DNA from: Sphagnum compactum
Taxonomy: Eukaryota > Bryophyta > Sphagnopsida > Sphagnales
Direction of reading: 5' to 3'
Assembly (NCBI GenBank): GCA_965153455.1
Contig: OZ234498.1
Location: 6,944,001-7,008,000, forward strand
Length of the DNA stretch: 64,000 bases
Under the pieces are notes generated by a model, which was not told the DNA's origin, did not search any database, and was given only the letters and a program-made list of their open reading frames with translations. A program made the position numbers and the translations under genes. This document shows positions 53,701 to 64,000 of the stretch, one piece after another (the stretch's first letter is position 1; each line of letters opens with the position of its first letter).

Positions 53701-56073
53701 ATGGCGGTTGTGTGTATACAGAGGCCGACAGTAACGGCGTCGTCGTCGCCTTCTTCGCACAGACAGGGATATGGGAGCTTGCCATCCTTTCATGGAGCAT
53801 GTCGAGTTCTTCAGGTAAATTAGTTCAATCCTCGGAATTTTTCCAGAGGCTCTGTAGTAGGATGATGAGCCTGCAGTGTAGGGATTAGAGACTCCTGGCA
53901 AGAAAAACAGTTGCCAGCACCGATGTGAGGAGATTTGGAACTCGACGCTCAGGTCACATAGGGGCTGACTCTCAATCCCTCTGTCGAGGATGGAATTGTT
54001 TGATTTCATCATCAGCTGTGGTGATGGTGGTAATGGCCATACATCGATTGTAGGTTTTTCTTCAACAAAACAGAGACTCCATGGCATTCTCTTTGATTTG
54101 TGTTGAGATTACTGCATCCCCCAAGAGTGTTCAAGAATTTCTTTTTGCTCCTTCTGTATTGCAGAGAGCTAGCTAGGTAACTTAGTTCAGGGCAATTTGC
54201 CATGACTGACTGTCATCACATAGCACTGGGTGCTGTGAAGTTTGCAGAGTGTTTACCAATCTGTCAGCACCATGTGTTTTTCCATAAATTTCTCACTGAC
54301 ATCTCTTTTGCAAGACAATTGTAATTGCAGTTTGCTGGTGGTGGCTTGCAAATTAGCAACCTGCAGCTGCACCTTTGCAATGCGAGGAGGGCTGGGAATA
54401 TAGACATGTTCATATGCAGTAGGAGCTGGAAATATGAAAAGCAGAATGCGTTCAGAGGAGGAGTTCAACGAGAATGCCGAAGCCAGGGTTTAAGCCATAA
54501 TGGGAATACAGAGCAAGGAGAGACTCTGAAGGGTGACTGTTGTGCAGCAGAGACACCATTGTTGCCAACTGAATCGGCACATTCTACCTTCTTTCCTTTT
54601 GCAGTGATTGCCATCGCATTCTCTCAAGTGGTCAGATTTCTTTCTGTGTTGACAACAAGTTTGCGAAAGCGAAAATCAGAGCTACTTGGACTGCAGCTTC
54701 AGATTGACACTGGAGCTCAGGGAAGAGAACGGCAGGAAGTACTGGCCAGTACTAGTCTATTGCAGCAAGGTGGACTAGGAATGGCATTATTGAGCACATC
54801 AATGATTGCCAAAGACAGAATCAGTCCTGTTCTACTGTCGCTACGGGAAAACCCTACTTTCATGTCTGGTCTGATTGCATGGGCTATTGCACAGGTAACC
54901 TGTGATCCCTCTGTTTCCATCTCTAGGAGACATTCAGGCATTCCCTCAAAGTTTTTAACTATCAGCAAGGGTAACTGTAATGGAGGACAATCTGTCTTAA
55001 ACAAGTCGGCAATCATCTTCTGTTGGTGATGCAGGTTATGAAGGTGTTTACAACATATTTTGTGGAAAGGAGATGGGACTTGAAAATGCTCCTTGGCTCA
55101 GGCGGCATGCCGTCTTCTCATTCTGCTTTGTGTGTTGGCTTAACAACGTCAGTGGCACTTTGCCATGGAGTCAGTGACTGTTTGTTTCCTGTTTGCCTAG
55201 GGTTTACCCTTATTGTCATGTATGATGCTGCTGGAGTGAGACGCCATGCTGGTAGACAGGCAGAGGTATGTATGCCCCTTTCTGTCAGACTCCCTATCAT
55301 GAATTCCACAATTTGGCCAGGAACTTGGATTTCACTCACGTGGCTGTCATACTGCAATGGTTCATATCTCTGTTGCAAAAGACCAGAGGTTGGCAAATGT
55401 CCTGGGACTATGTGATGTCAGGGTCATTTCAGCGTCAGAAATCTTCTCGGATGCCACTTACATCTTGAGCAAGATGATGAACACACTTTTCAAATCTCTT
55501 TTGTGTGTTGAGCTCTGTTATCCAATTCAGGAGATGGCTGCACTGTTGAGGAGTTTGCATTCTTCCAGAAAATCTATCTGGAAAATATCCTGCTTATGTT
55601 ATGTTTTTTCAGCAAGAATCCATGGATCCAGAATTAAAGATACATGTACCTATTTGCAATGGGGAAGTAGCTTGGTGACGTCAACTGCAACATGTAACGA
55701 AAGCCTCTGAAAGTTTGAAGATTGGCTGTTTTCTGTGGCTCCAAATCATTTGGTGCAGCTTGAATTCACACTTTTGTCTGGGTTGCAAAAAAAAAGAAGA
55801 AGAGTTGATCTATCACATAGAATCGAATTAAATCCTCTTTTGTTGGATGTGAATGTTGGCTGTGTGTAGAAATGACACCAGGGGCCTAATGATTGCAGGG
55901 TGTTGGACATGCAGGTGTTGAACATGATTGTGGAAGATTTGTTCCAGGGGCATCCTGTAAGTGAAAGAAAGTTGAAGGAGCTTCTTGGACATACACCGTT
56001 ACAAGTTGGTGCGGGGGCATTTCTAGGCATGTTGTGTGGCTTTCTTTGCTCCCGTGCAAGTATGGTCTACTAA
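53701..56073 (+). CDS. DUF212 / acid phosphatase-vanadium haloperoxidase-related membrane protein, 355 aa
   Basis: Four exons: 53701-53814, 54331-54894, 55035-55265, 55915-56073; GT-AG, phases agree, 1068 nt. Exon 1 plus early exon 2 (MAVVCIQRPTVTASSS onward) is Ser/Arg-rich and poor in acids, like a plastid transit peptide. The conserved DUF212 core starts near residue 195: NPTFMSGLIAWAIAQ, KVFTTYFVERRWD, GSGGMPSSHSALCVGL, MYDAAGVRRHAGRQAE, ending with GAFLGMLCGFLCS. Four or five membrane segments are visible. The motif GGMPSSHSA resembles PAP2 phosphatases, but the family's reaction is not established. The start is chosen because it gives an in-phase junction and a transit-like leader. Confidence 0.85.
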
Positions 56074-58621
56074 TTGCACTGGGACCTAGTTTTAACAGCA
56101 GGTTGAGCAGTGCTGTCTGAGTGACTCTCTCATCTTTTTTCTCCCTTCCAGCATCTCTCATTAGGTGGTGAATCTTCAAGGTAATTTGATCCCAGTTTTA
56201 AGGGCGTTATGCAATTCCATGTGAACAATGCGTGTAAATGTAGCTATGATTTGTTTGGTGCTGATCCTTTTGTTGATTGGGAAACCAGCTCCTCAAGAGC
56301 ACAAGCCCAATTCATCATAGAAACGGCCATGATCTTCTGGCATCCTCCTTTGACAAAGGCAAGGTTTAGGGAGCTGAGCAGGTGAACTGTCTCTGCTAAT
56401 TTGTTTGCTGAGATTAGCCCAAGGATTTGGTTGGTGGGAGCATGTAAGTTTGTGCACATCTAGTGTTTCCAGCTCTCTTTGGTGTACGTTTTCTTGCTCG
56501 TCCTAATCATTTTTTTGTGTTCTATTTGCATTGGCATGGATTAAAAGGCTTCATTGTTTTCATTACTAGCTTTAGAAGAAAGTCACATTGAATTGGCAAA
56601 TTTGTATTAAGTCTTGGAAACAAAACATAAGTGGATGTTCTACATTTGTTGAAGTCTTGGACACATAAGCAATAAAGGACAGGGTAAAAGTTCCTATGAC
56701 AAGACATGGTCAGTAGCACAAAATCTTCAGCCCTCGAATTTTGAATGTGAGACCAGTGGTGGGTTTTTGTCTCACTCAAATTCTTGAATGATCCTGAAAT
56801 TCTGTGCCCTTTTCCTGGACCTCACAATCAGGTCATGTGTTTAATGGGTGCTATTTTGAGTCTTGCAGAGACCCGTGCCACAGGATTTGCTTTAAGGGCT
56901 TTAAGGGGTTCAAATGTCACTTGTTTTGATCCCTGGCTGCTCTCTGTCGTCATCATCCTTGGAATTAAGCCACTCAAACAGGAGGTGATCACCATATGAT
57001 GAAGGGATTTCACCTTGCAACAACTGACCGTAGACTGGAACTTCCATGCCTGAATTTCTTAGGTACCCACTGAAATTCTGGTTCTGCTGTTGGTTATGCT
57101 GATTTCATCAATTTGTGTCTATCTGGCCTGCAAAGTCTTTGAAGGAATGGTCTTTTGATGATACAAAGTATTTGAGCATGCTGGCCTTCCTCCCCTTGAC
57201 TGCATTTTCCTGAGTCTTTTGGTTTCATTTTTTGTATTTTGTGTCAAGGCTCAAGCTACAAAGTAAATTACACAAAGAACAGATTGAGTAGAGCAAGTGA
57301 TGGATTTGTGCTGTAGAGATATCTGTTTGGTTTGCTAAGAGGTGAATTGTTTATATACACATATCACATTAGAGAAAAAGTGAAGGTGGTAAGAGAACCT
57401 GTAAGAATGTGTTTCATTTTAGTGTGCATTGAACTTATTTGAAACTCAAGTTGTATTCCTAGAACACTTTGTATACAGTTGAGCCCACTCACACACTCGA
57501 CAGAATGAAGTTTCGGGTTCAAAATCAACTTGCCATTGAACAGGACTCGATGTGTATTTTCTGCTTCTTCATGGAGCATTGGGATTTATTCAAAACACAA
57601 ACATGTTTTCAGGGTTGCAAAGAAGAAGTTCAATGTTTTGATACAAAAGTATTACAACTCAAAAGTACTCATTGGTTGATTAAGCTAGGTATTACAGCAA
57701 TGCCAATGCTACAGATTCTTTTGGGGGCTGTTGATCTCATCTTATGGTTGATCATCATCCACCAACGGAACAAATTACAATCTTGAGAGAAAGAGTTGTG
57801 AATTGGTGTCTCCAACTACAAGGGTGTGAGTAGTTGAATTAGTAACACCTTGGGTACTAAAACACTTGGTGTCCACTTCATGTTTGTCCTTAGGTCCATA
57901 GTCTAAAACCCTGACTGATATCAAGACCAATTTAGCCATCAATGGGAATGTTCCATTTCAAGTTGTGGGTGGAGGAGATGCTCTTACCTTGCAGATGAAC
58001 CTCATGAAAGTAGTAAAAGCCAAGAAAACCCTTTGTTCAAGGGCCTTACAAGCATAGTAGCCCCAAGAAAGGGGCCTTACATAGCATAATTGTGGACCTC
58101 TAGGTTTAGGGTTAAAAGACATTTTTCACACTAAGAACCACAAGAAAGAAGAGTTTTTGGATTGTATATGCACCACTAAATTGGTAATTACCCATAATTC
58201 TAGTAGTGGATTGATCTTCTTAACTCCATTACATGATTGATCACATCTCCTTTTGGGCTATGGTCCAACCATGCTAATGGTTGTTGTCTCTAAGGCATGT
58301 CCTCCTAGGAGGGCCATTATGTGGGTCCCAAAGTATTAGAGCTTAGTCACTTCAAAGACCACAAACAATGCTTTTTTATGTGTCTATTGCGTGTGAGAAT
58401 GAAGTCTTTCTTTCTCAAAGCCGAGAAAACGACAAGAGAGGAAGGCCACCTATGCAGCTTCTTCCATGAATGAAAGTGAGGTGGGTTGATGGGTCTCTAA
58501 AAAACAACAACTAGTGCGGTGGGGTGAAATTTGGGGTAAAGAAAAACTTCAACAACTACAGTGTTCTAGACATTACTTGCCTGTTGTAGTACGTACACTC
58601 ACAAGGATAATATGCAAATGG

Positions 58622-58660
<39 letters not shown>

Positions 58661-59675
58661 GTAGTGAAATATACAAGTCAAGTATGCTACCCATATCTAT
58701 GGATGGCACCACAAGCTTTGTGGGAACTCGTTGAGAATGAATGTGACATTCAAGGATGGATGGTAAGTGTTCAGGAGACAGTTTTCTGTTGGGTTCCAGT
58801 TCCCTAGCTAACCATGGTGGTTAGCTCAGTTGCTGTTTTTTTTTTAAACTACCTACCCACTGACAACCCACTAGCAGGTTGTTAGTAGGTAGGTAGTAAA
58901 AACAGCCCTTACCTATGTATAAACTATCTACGAATCTAGTAGTTATCTATTTTCTTACCTATCTACTACCTATATAATGAGACCTATTTCTTACATAATT
59001 GGTTACCAAGGTGAAACCATATACTAACTCATTTGAGGTTCATCCATAAGTGAGTAGTAATGGCAGGCATCCATTGGATGGTGCGCTGGTGGGTGTTGGT
59101 TCACTGTGGCCCCTACTTGGAAGAGAGATTCTCAGCCAGGCTTGTGGCTACAATTGTCGTCTATGTAACATGTTATTTTATATTAAATACAGGGGGTGAT
59201 GCCGTCTTGAGTTGGTTATGACCTCAAAGGAACCTTCGCAAGACTCCTGATCCTCGTCAGCTCAGAGAGCTGAAATGTTTCTGTCAGCACTCTCAAAAAA
59301 AATTTTAAAAAAGAAAAAAAAAGAAAAGAGTTTAACACATATGTATGTATGTAGTACTATTATTTTCAGAAATGTTGATTTTTTCACAAATTGATTTTTG
59401 GGGGAAGTTTTTTTCTCCTAAGGCAAAATAAAGAATTTGATGGAATGTTTGAGAATATTATCTATTTGAAAAATACGTGTCAAAGTGGCCAAGTTACTAC
59501 AAGCAAAAATCACAACAAAACATTTTCCCTTTTCCTCTCCCCCCCCCCGCCTTCCCCCCCTCGCCCCCCAAGTTCATTGCCTTAAAGGAGGATAAAGAAT
59601 AATTAGAGGGTTTGTTTTGCTCCACTCTAGGGTTTAAGGTTTAATCTAACAAATTACAATTTTGCAGTCCAAGAC
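56074..59675. other. Spacer, no gene recognised
   Basis: Contains a CT microsatellite (58622-58658), two hairpins (58806-58826 and 58833-58904) and a C-rich tract (59538-59570). Open frames such as 57469-57786 and 58514-58807 show no known domain, and the latter is partly microsatellite. Confidence 0.55.
58806..58904. repeat. Two adjacent hairpins
   Basis: AGCTAACCA-TGG-TGGTTAGCT (58806-58826) is a perfect 9-bp stem. Directly after, 58833-58904 folds back: ctgttttt/aaaaacag ends, actacctac/gtaggtagt and acaacc/ggttgt inner arms with an about 8-nt loop. Possibly a foldback MITE. Confidence 0.65.
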
Positions 59676-59678
59676 TTA

Positions 59679-60051
59679 GAGCATCTGCAACGGTGCTCAG
59701 TATGTGACTACAGACAGTAAACTTTATTGCGAAAAAGTCAAAATGTGCCGGTTTAGCTCAGGAAATTGGTTTTTCTGCACCAAATTCGTGCAGCTTGCTG
59801 CGGCTGGTAAAAGGTGCAAAACAATTGTGCACCTCCAAAAAAGAGTGTAATAAATTGGATCTAACTGTAGCTCAGTATTTCTGATTGGTCGATCATAATG
59901 ATTGGTCCAGGTGGTTTGCTATTAGTAGTCCCCACATATATGGAGTTCCAGTTACAGTTTTATTCGTGGGGTTGCCAGGAAAAAACAGCTGAACTTAGAC
60001 ATTTAATTTTAATTATCCAGAGTGACATACTGAGCACCGGTGGAGATGCTC
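59679..60051. mobile_element. Tourist-like MITE, 373 bp, TTA target duplication
   Basis: The left end gagcatctgcaacggtgctc and right end gagcaccggtggagatgctc are inverted repeats extending inward (cagtatgt against acatactg). The element is flanked by TTA on both sides (59676-59678 and 60052-60054), the target duplication typical of PIF/Harbinger elements. It has no coding capacity. The degenerate Harbinger transposase at 34050-35120 shows such elements existed in this genome. Confidence 0.8.
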
Positions 60052-60054
60052 TTA

Positions 60055-60854
60055 GCTGTGTACTCTCTTTGGCTGATTCTTTAAATAATATTTTATTATG
60101 GAATTCATTTTGCTTTCAAATCACCTAACTGTGTAATGTGCATGATTGGGGTTGATAGGGTGCCATGATCATCTATCCATCCATCCATCTTTGTGTTTGT
60201 TTGATCTTTCAATATTTGAGGGCATTCCCAACTTCCATTAGCCAACAACCCATCTTCACCATTTAAGATTTGTGTCAGAAGAGCCAGGCTGAAGAGACAT
60301 CTCCACTTGTTGAGTAGAAAGTGAACAACATTTAAAGTTGCACATGGAACCAAGATGAGAGAGTAGGTAGGTATCACAGAAAATAAAAGCTCTGATGGGT
60401 AGGCTACATTGTGTGGCAGTGGACAGGTTATTTCCTTGGCTCTCCATACATCCATGATCTATTTGCACAATCAATTTCCATGGTCAATCTTTACTATCTA
60501 GTACCACCCACAAAAAACAACACCCAAACAACATCTTCACAAGTCATGACAAATTGTGGATATTCCACAGAACTCCACTACCCAAAAGAAAGTCTAGATC
60601 TTTGCTATCCATTTTACCATAATTATTCTCCAGAAAAACCTGAGAGCTAAGGACAAAAGAAAAGACAATTCTGTCGTGTCCCCTACCATCAGGAAAGACA
60701 TGTGATAAAAATTGTAGAATCCATTTATAAAGCATGTAGCAAAAAAACAGGGGGGGGGGACATCCAATAAGTTTGCAGAATAGAATTATCAGTAAAGTCA
60801 CCCTCTGTTTCACCCCTTATCTCCTCTGCTTTGGCCCCCCTATCCCTCTTTCGG
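60055..60854. other. Spacer, no gene recognised
   Basis: Includes a poly-G run at about 60751-60759. The minus frame 60105-60455 has no recognised motif. Confidence 0.5.
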
Positions 60855-61185
60855 TGGTATCTGCAAAGTAAGGAAATTTTTATTAAATCTGGGCATGAAA
60901 TGCTGAAACTCAGCATTTAATGCACAAGGTTCGAGAGTAATTATAGTAGTTGTACAGGCAGGAGCACTGAAAATATATGTCGCAGCAGTGGAGGCGCTCA
61001 TGAAAAAGGAAACACAGGACGAAACTCAGTTTACCACCAAAATTGGTGGAAAAACTAGTTTGGGTCTCAGTTATTTCCATTTGTAAAATTTTCATTCCCA
61101 GTTACGCATATTATGTCGAAACTGGCCGTTCTCGTCCCCTAATCTTTAAGGATAACTCTAATGTGTCCGCATAGTTGTTTTTTAA
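60855..61185. repeat. Dispersed repeat family B, single-unit copy
   Basis: Same orientation and order of blocks as 41830-42250 (gtaaggaaattttta, the gaaactcagcatttaatgca block, aaaatatatgtcgcagcagt, ctttaaggataactctaat), but without the minisatellite expansion. Confidence 0.7.
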
Positions 61186-62999
61186 ATCCAAGACAACAAA
61201 AGCATTGTGGAGTCTGAAGGCTATGAGGTTGAGGGCTTTCAATTTGAAGCCTTATTGCCCTTCAACCTTCAAGGGGCCATTTAATCATTTAATTCACTAG
61301 CGGGTGGTTCTTTGATTATAACCTCCAATTTTGTGTTTTTGAATAATTTCAAAGAACCGGTGGGTTTTGTGAAAGGACTAAATCAAACCCAAACGGAAAT
61401 AATGCATTGAATCCTTTCATCCAAAGGGCACTTGAAGAGAGATTCCTTCCTAGACACGAAGGAAGGATTCTTTCATAAACACATATATGTAATAACATTG
61501 TATGTATATGTGAAAATCAACTTATCTCCATTGCTTGGCATTTTGGGCACAAGCGGTTCTCACACTCAAGACTCACTCACACCTTTCAATCTTCACGGAA
61601 CTATTTGTATGTCCTTCATTCATCCAGTGTAATGGTTTTAACATGGTGGAGGTTTGTATGAAGGAATAATTTGCATATCCTACAAGTGTAAAGTCATGTG
61701 AGTGAGGGCTCACAAAACATACGAATACGTATCTCCAACATTTGGAAACCGTTTGGATTGTTTATTGCATATATATATCACTTGTTCAAGACTTATATAT
61801 TGTGAGATTTTTGAAACGAACTGAAAATTTCTTGGATCAAAATGGGGGTCAGGGTGTCAAAGAAATAAGAGTTTGATTTTTAGGGTTTGATTTTTTAGTT
61901 CTACAAACTAAGTGTTGGATGTGATTTGATCTGTATCCTTCATATGCATTTTTATCGTACAATTTTTAATGACCCTAAAACATGTTCTAAGTATGAAGAG
62001 AATTGCAATCACTTTTAAAACATTCACAAAAGTTATGTAGTTTGTAGCTTATAAATAATTGACCTAGTTGGAACCAAACATAACCGCCAGTTATCATGTG
62101 GGCGGGTATTTGTTAAAGAACCTTGACATGTAACCGGCATCACAAGTGACCAAAACCCTCGTCCCCCTGACTCATACCCGCCCATCATAAGTGTTCAAAA
62201 ACCTGAACCCCCGGTGAAACCAGGGTTTTCTATTTCAATTTTGTGATGTAGCCAAAGTGGCGATTATCCATAAGATGATTTAGCCGGATTTGGCTATATA
62301 CTACTAGATATGAAAATCTCTCTTTTTTAAATTCCTCCCACTCTTTACAAGTAGGTGTAATTTCCCTCCTCTTTTATGGGTGGGATATCGATGGAATTTT
62401 CAAGTGCATTTTCCAAAATACACTTAAGAAATTCATCTTATTGGTACTTTAAACAATAACAAATGATATTTAGATTTTTGGGTAAAAATTAATGACCGAC
62501 CGAGAAAGAGACTTCAAACCATATCTTCCCAATTAGCTCCTCAAATTATGTACACCTATCTACATATTAAACGACGAGGTAAACATATTTACTACGTAAT
62601 AATAGTGCACATTAACATGACGTCACAAATATGAAAAATTCTTACTAAAAAATTAATCTTCAAATTTTGTTTGCAAAATTTCTAAATGAAAATCTGTTTT
62701 GATAAAAAAAGTTGCAAATAAAAAATCTGTCAATTGAGGGCTCAATTGATTTTTTCCTTCCAAAAACCTAATTTTTTGCAATTTGTTTGAATCTCCAACA
62801 ACAAAATCATCGACTCAAATATCGTTATCTTCCACACCTTAGCTCTAAACATTGTGAAATAATTATTAATTCTTACTTGCGTTGTTGTCGTCGACTTTGC
62901 AAGAATACCAAGAATGCGCCCAAATCCCAAATCCGATCGAGAGCTTTCCGAAGATACCAAGACCATGGCATGAAGGGGTGTGGTTTGGGACATCTCAGT
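61186..62999. other. AT-rich spacer, no gene recognised
   Basis: A possible hairpin of gtgggcgggta and tacccgccca (near 62098 and 62173) and family A-like text at 62245-62310 (gtagccaaagtggcgatta, atttagccggatttggc). Nothing coding. Confidence 0.5.
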
Positions 63000-63366
63000 T
63001 TGAGAAACAAGGGGTGTGTCACTCACTATGTGGCCTTCTTGCCATTTACATTAAAAACCGTATCTCTTAAGGCAAAAGAAGAAGAATTATGAAAACTCAA
63101 ATATTTCACCATGCAAAAAATATAATTTTCAAAAAATCCTCTAAAAAAAAAAAAAAACCAAAAATCCTTCGAGATATTATAACTCTATAACTAATCTCAA
63201 GTTTTAACAAAAGCCAAAATATCATCTTTTCAAAAATCCTCATATAATAAAAATAGACCTATTATTATTTATTACCTAGGGGCCAAAATCCCTTCAGCTA
63301 GCTACTATATACTCTTTAATGAATCTGAACACAATATCCTTGCCTTGGTATTCAAGGCCAACAAAA
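63000..63366 (-). repeat. Dispersed repeat family C, inverted copy
   Basis: Reverse complement of 43425-43765: shared blocks include gccttaagagatac/gccttaagatac, 'aatgtaaatggcaag', 'ctcaaatatttcaccatgc' and 'caatatccttgccttgg'. Confidence 0.75.
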
Positions 63367-63484
63367 CAAAACAAAAACAAACTACCTTGCTTCATAAATA
63401 GAGTAGATGGGGGGTTCCTTTTTTTTTTCCCACTTTTGTGAGGTAGATGGGGGTGACCATGAAAATTTAATTAATTAATTACAA

Positions 63485-63780
63485 GAGGGCTGAGCCAAAT
63501 TTGGCTACAGGTCAGAGAGGGAATGAACTTGGGGGGGGGGGGGGGGGGGGAGGGAATTTTAAGAATCCCTTTATGTTCTGGCAACAAGCTAGAATGAACG
63601 CAATGTCTAAATATGGTGGATTGAGAGGGGAATTTTTGCCTTGAAATATGGCGAATTTGGGGGATTATTATTATTATTATTATTATTTGCCAAAAAAGTA
63701 CTTTGGGGCCTTTGCAAGCCCTTTTTCTTTTTTGTCTCCAAAGTGGCAAAAATTTAGCCAAAATAAAAAATAAAAATCAT
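63485..63780. mobile_element. Family A-related MITE-like copy with poly-G insert
   Basis: Shares 'agccaaatttggctac', 'tgtctaaatatggtgg', 'gaaatatggcgaatttgg' and 'tttgtctccaaagtggc' with 44830-45020. A run of about 22 G lies at 63531-63551. ATT repeats at 63666-63688. Confidence 0.55.
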
Positions 63781-64000
63781 TGGACTAGACTCGTATGAAA
63801 GTTTTCAAAAGTACCCGATGGGTACCAATACCAGTTAGTATGTTTAAAAGTTTATACCAGACCAACACTGAAATTAACACTAGCCTTTCACTCTAAAAGG
63901 CGACCCCACTAGCCCAGGTCAGCCATTTTTTTTCTCCATTTAAAAAAATAAAAAATATATATAGCCAAAAAGCTATATTAAAAACTAAAAAGTAAAAAAA

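Noticed and set aside
54717-55016. 99-codon minus frame
   Set aside because: Antisense of the DUF212 exon 2 and intron.

Overview
This is nuclear DNA of a land plant. It has spliced plant genes with GT-AG introns, plastid-targeted and plant-specific families (receptor-like kinase, methylesterase, an NLR immune receptor) and long AT-rich spacers with MITEs and decayed transposase. The NLR has an alpha/beta-hydrolase head, the 'HNL' architecture first described in liverworts. With modest introns and genes a few kb apart, a bryophyte-grade, non-seed plant is the best guess. This is inference; I cannot name a species.

Layout. 1-11.2 kb: two direct copies, offset by about 7.96 kb, of an HNL-type NLR gene on the minus strand. 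The left copy runs off the window after its hydrolase exons. The right copy spans hydrolase, NB-ARC and a homogenised 72-bp LRR array, but has a frameshift in NB-ARC, and its LRR array continues about 0.8 kb past the stop as decayed repeats. 14.9-16.6 kb: an unrecognised spliced gene (minus). 17.0-18.6 kb: an intronless receptor-like kinase (minus). 24.0-30.5 kb: MCM5, 19 exons (minus), which I could splice phase-consistently into 723 residues. 31-38 kb: AT-rich spacer with a dead PIF/Harbinger transposase and a MITE-like family. 38.3-41.1 kb: an MES11-type methylesterase with an acylation and polybasic N-terminus and no catalytic Ser (plus). 41.2-45.2 kb: dispersed and tandem repeats. 45.4-49.0 kb: WDR89/GIGANTUS1-like WD40 protein, 8 exons (plus). 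50.7-51.5 kb: Snapin-like BLOC-1 subunit (minus). 53.7-56.1 kb: DUF212 protein with a probable plastid transit peptide (plus). 56.1-64 kb: no gene recognised; a Tourist-like MITE with a TTA target duplication, hairpins, and second copies of repeats seen at 41-45 kb.

The housekeeping genes (MCM5 replication helicase, Snapin, WDR89, DUF212) are unrelated neighbours and form no pathway. The accessory part is the HNL cluster: tandem duplication, LRR array turnover and gene decay are all visible there. Exon borders were read by eye from splice signals, reading-frame phase and protein conservation. No RNA evidence or database search was available.
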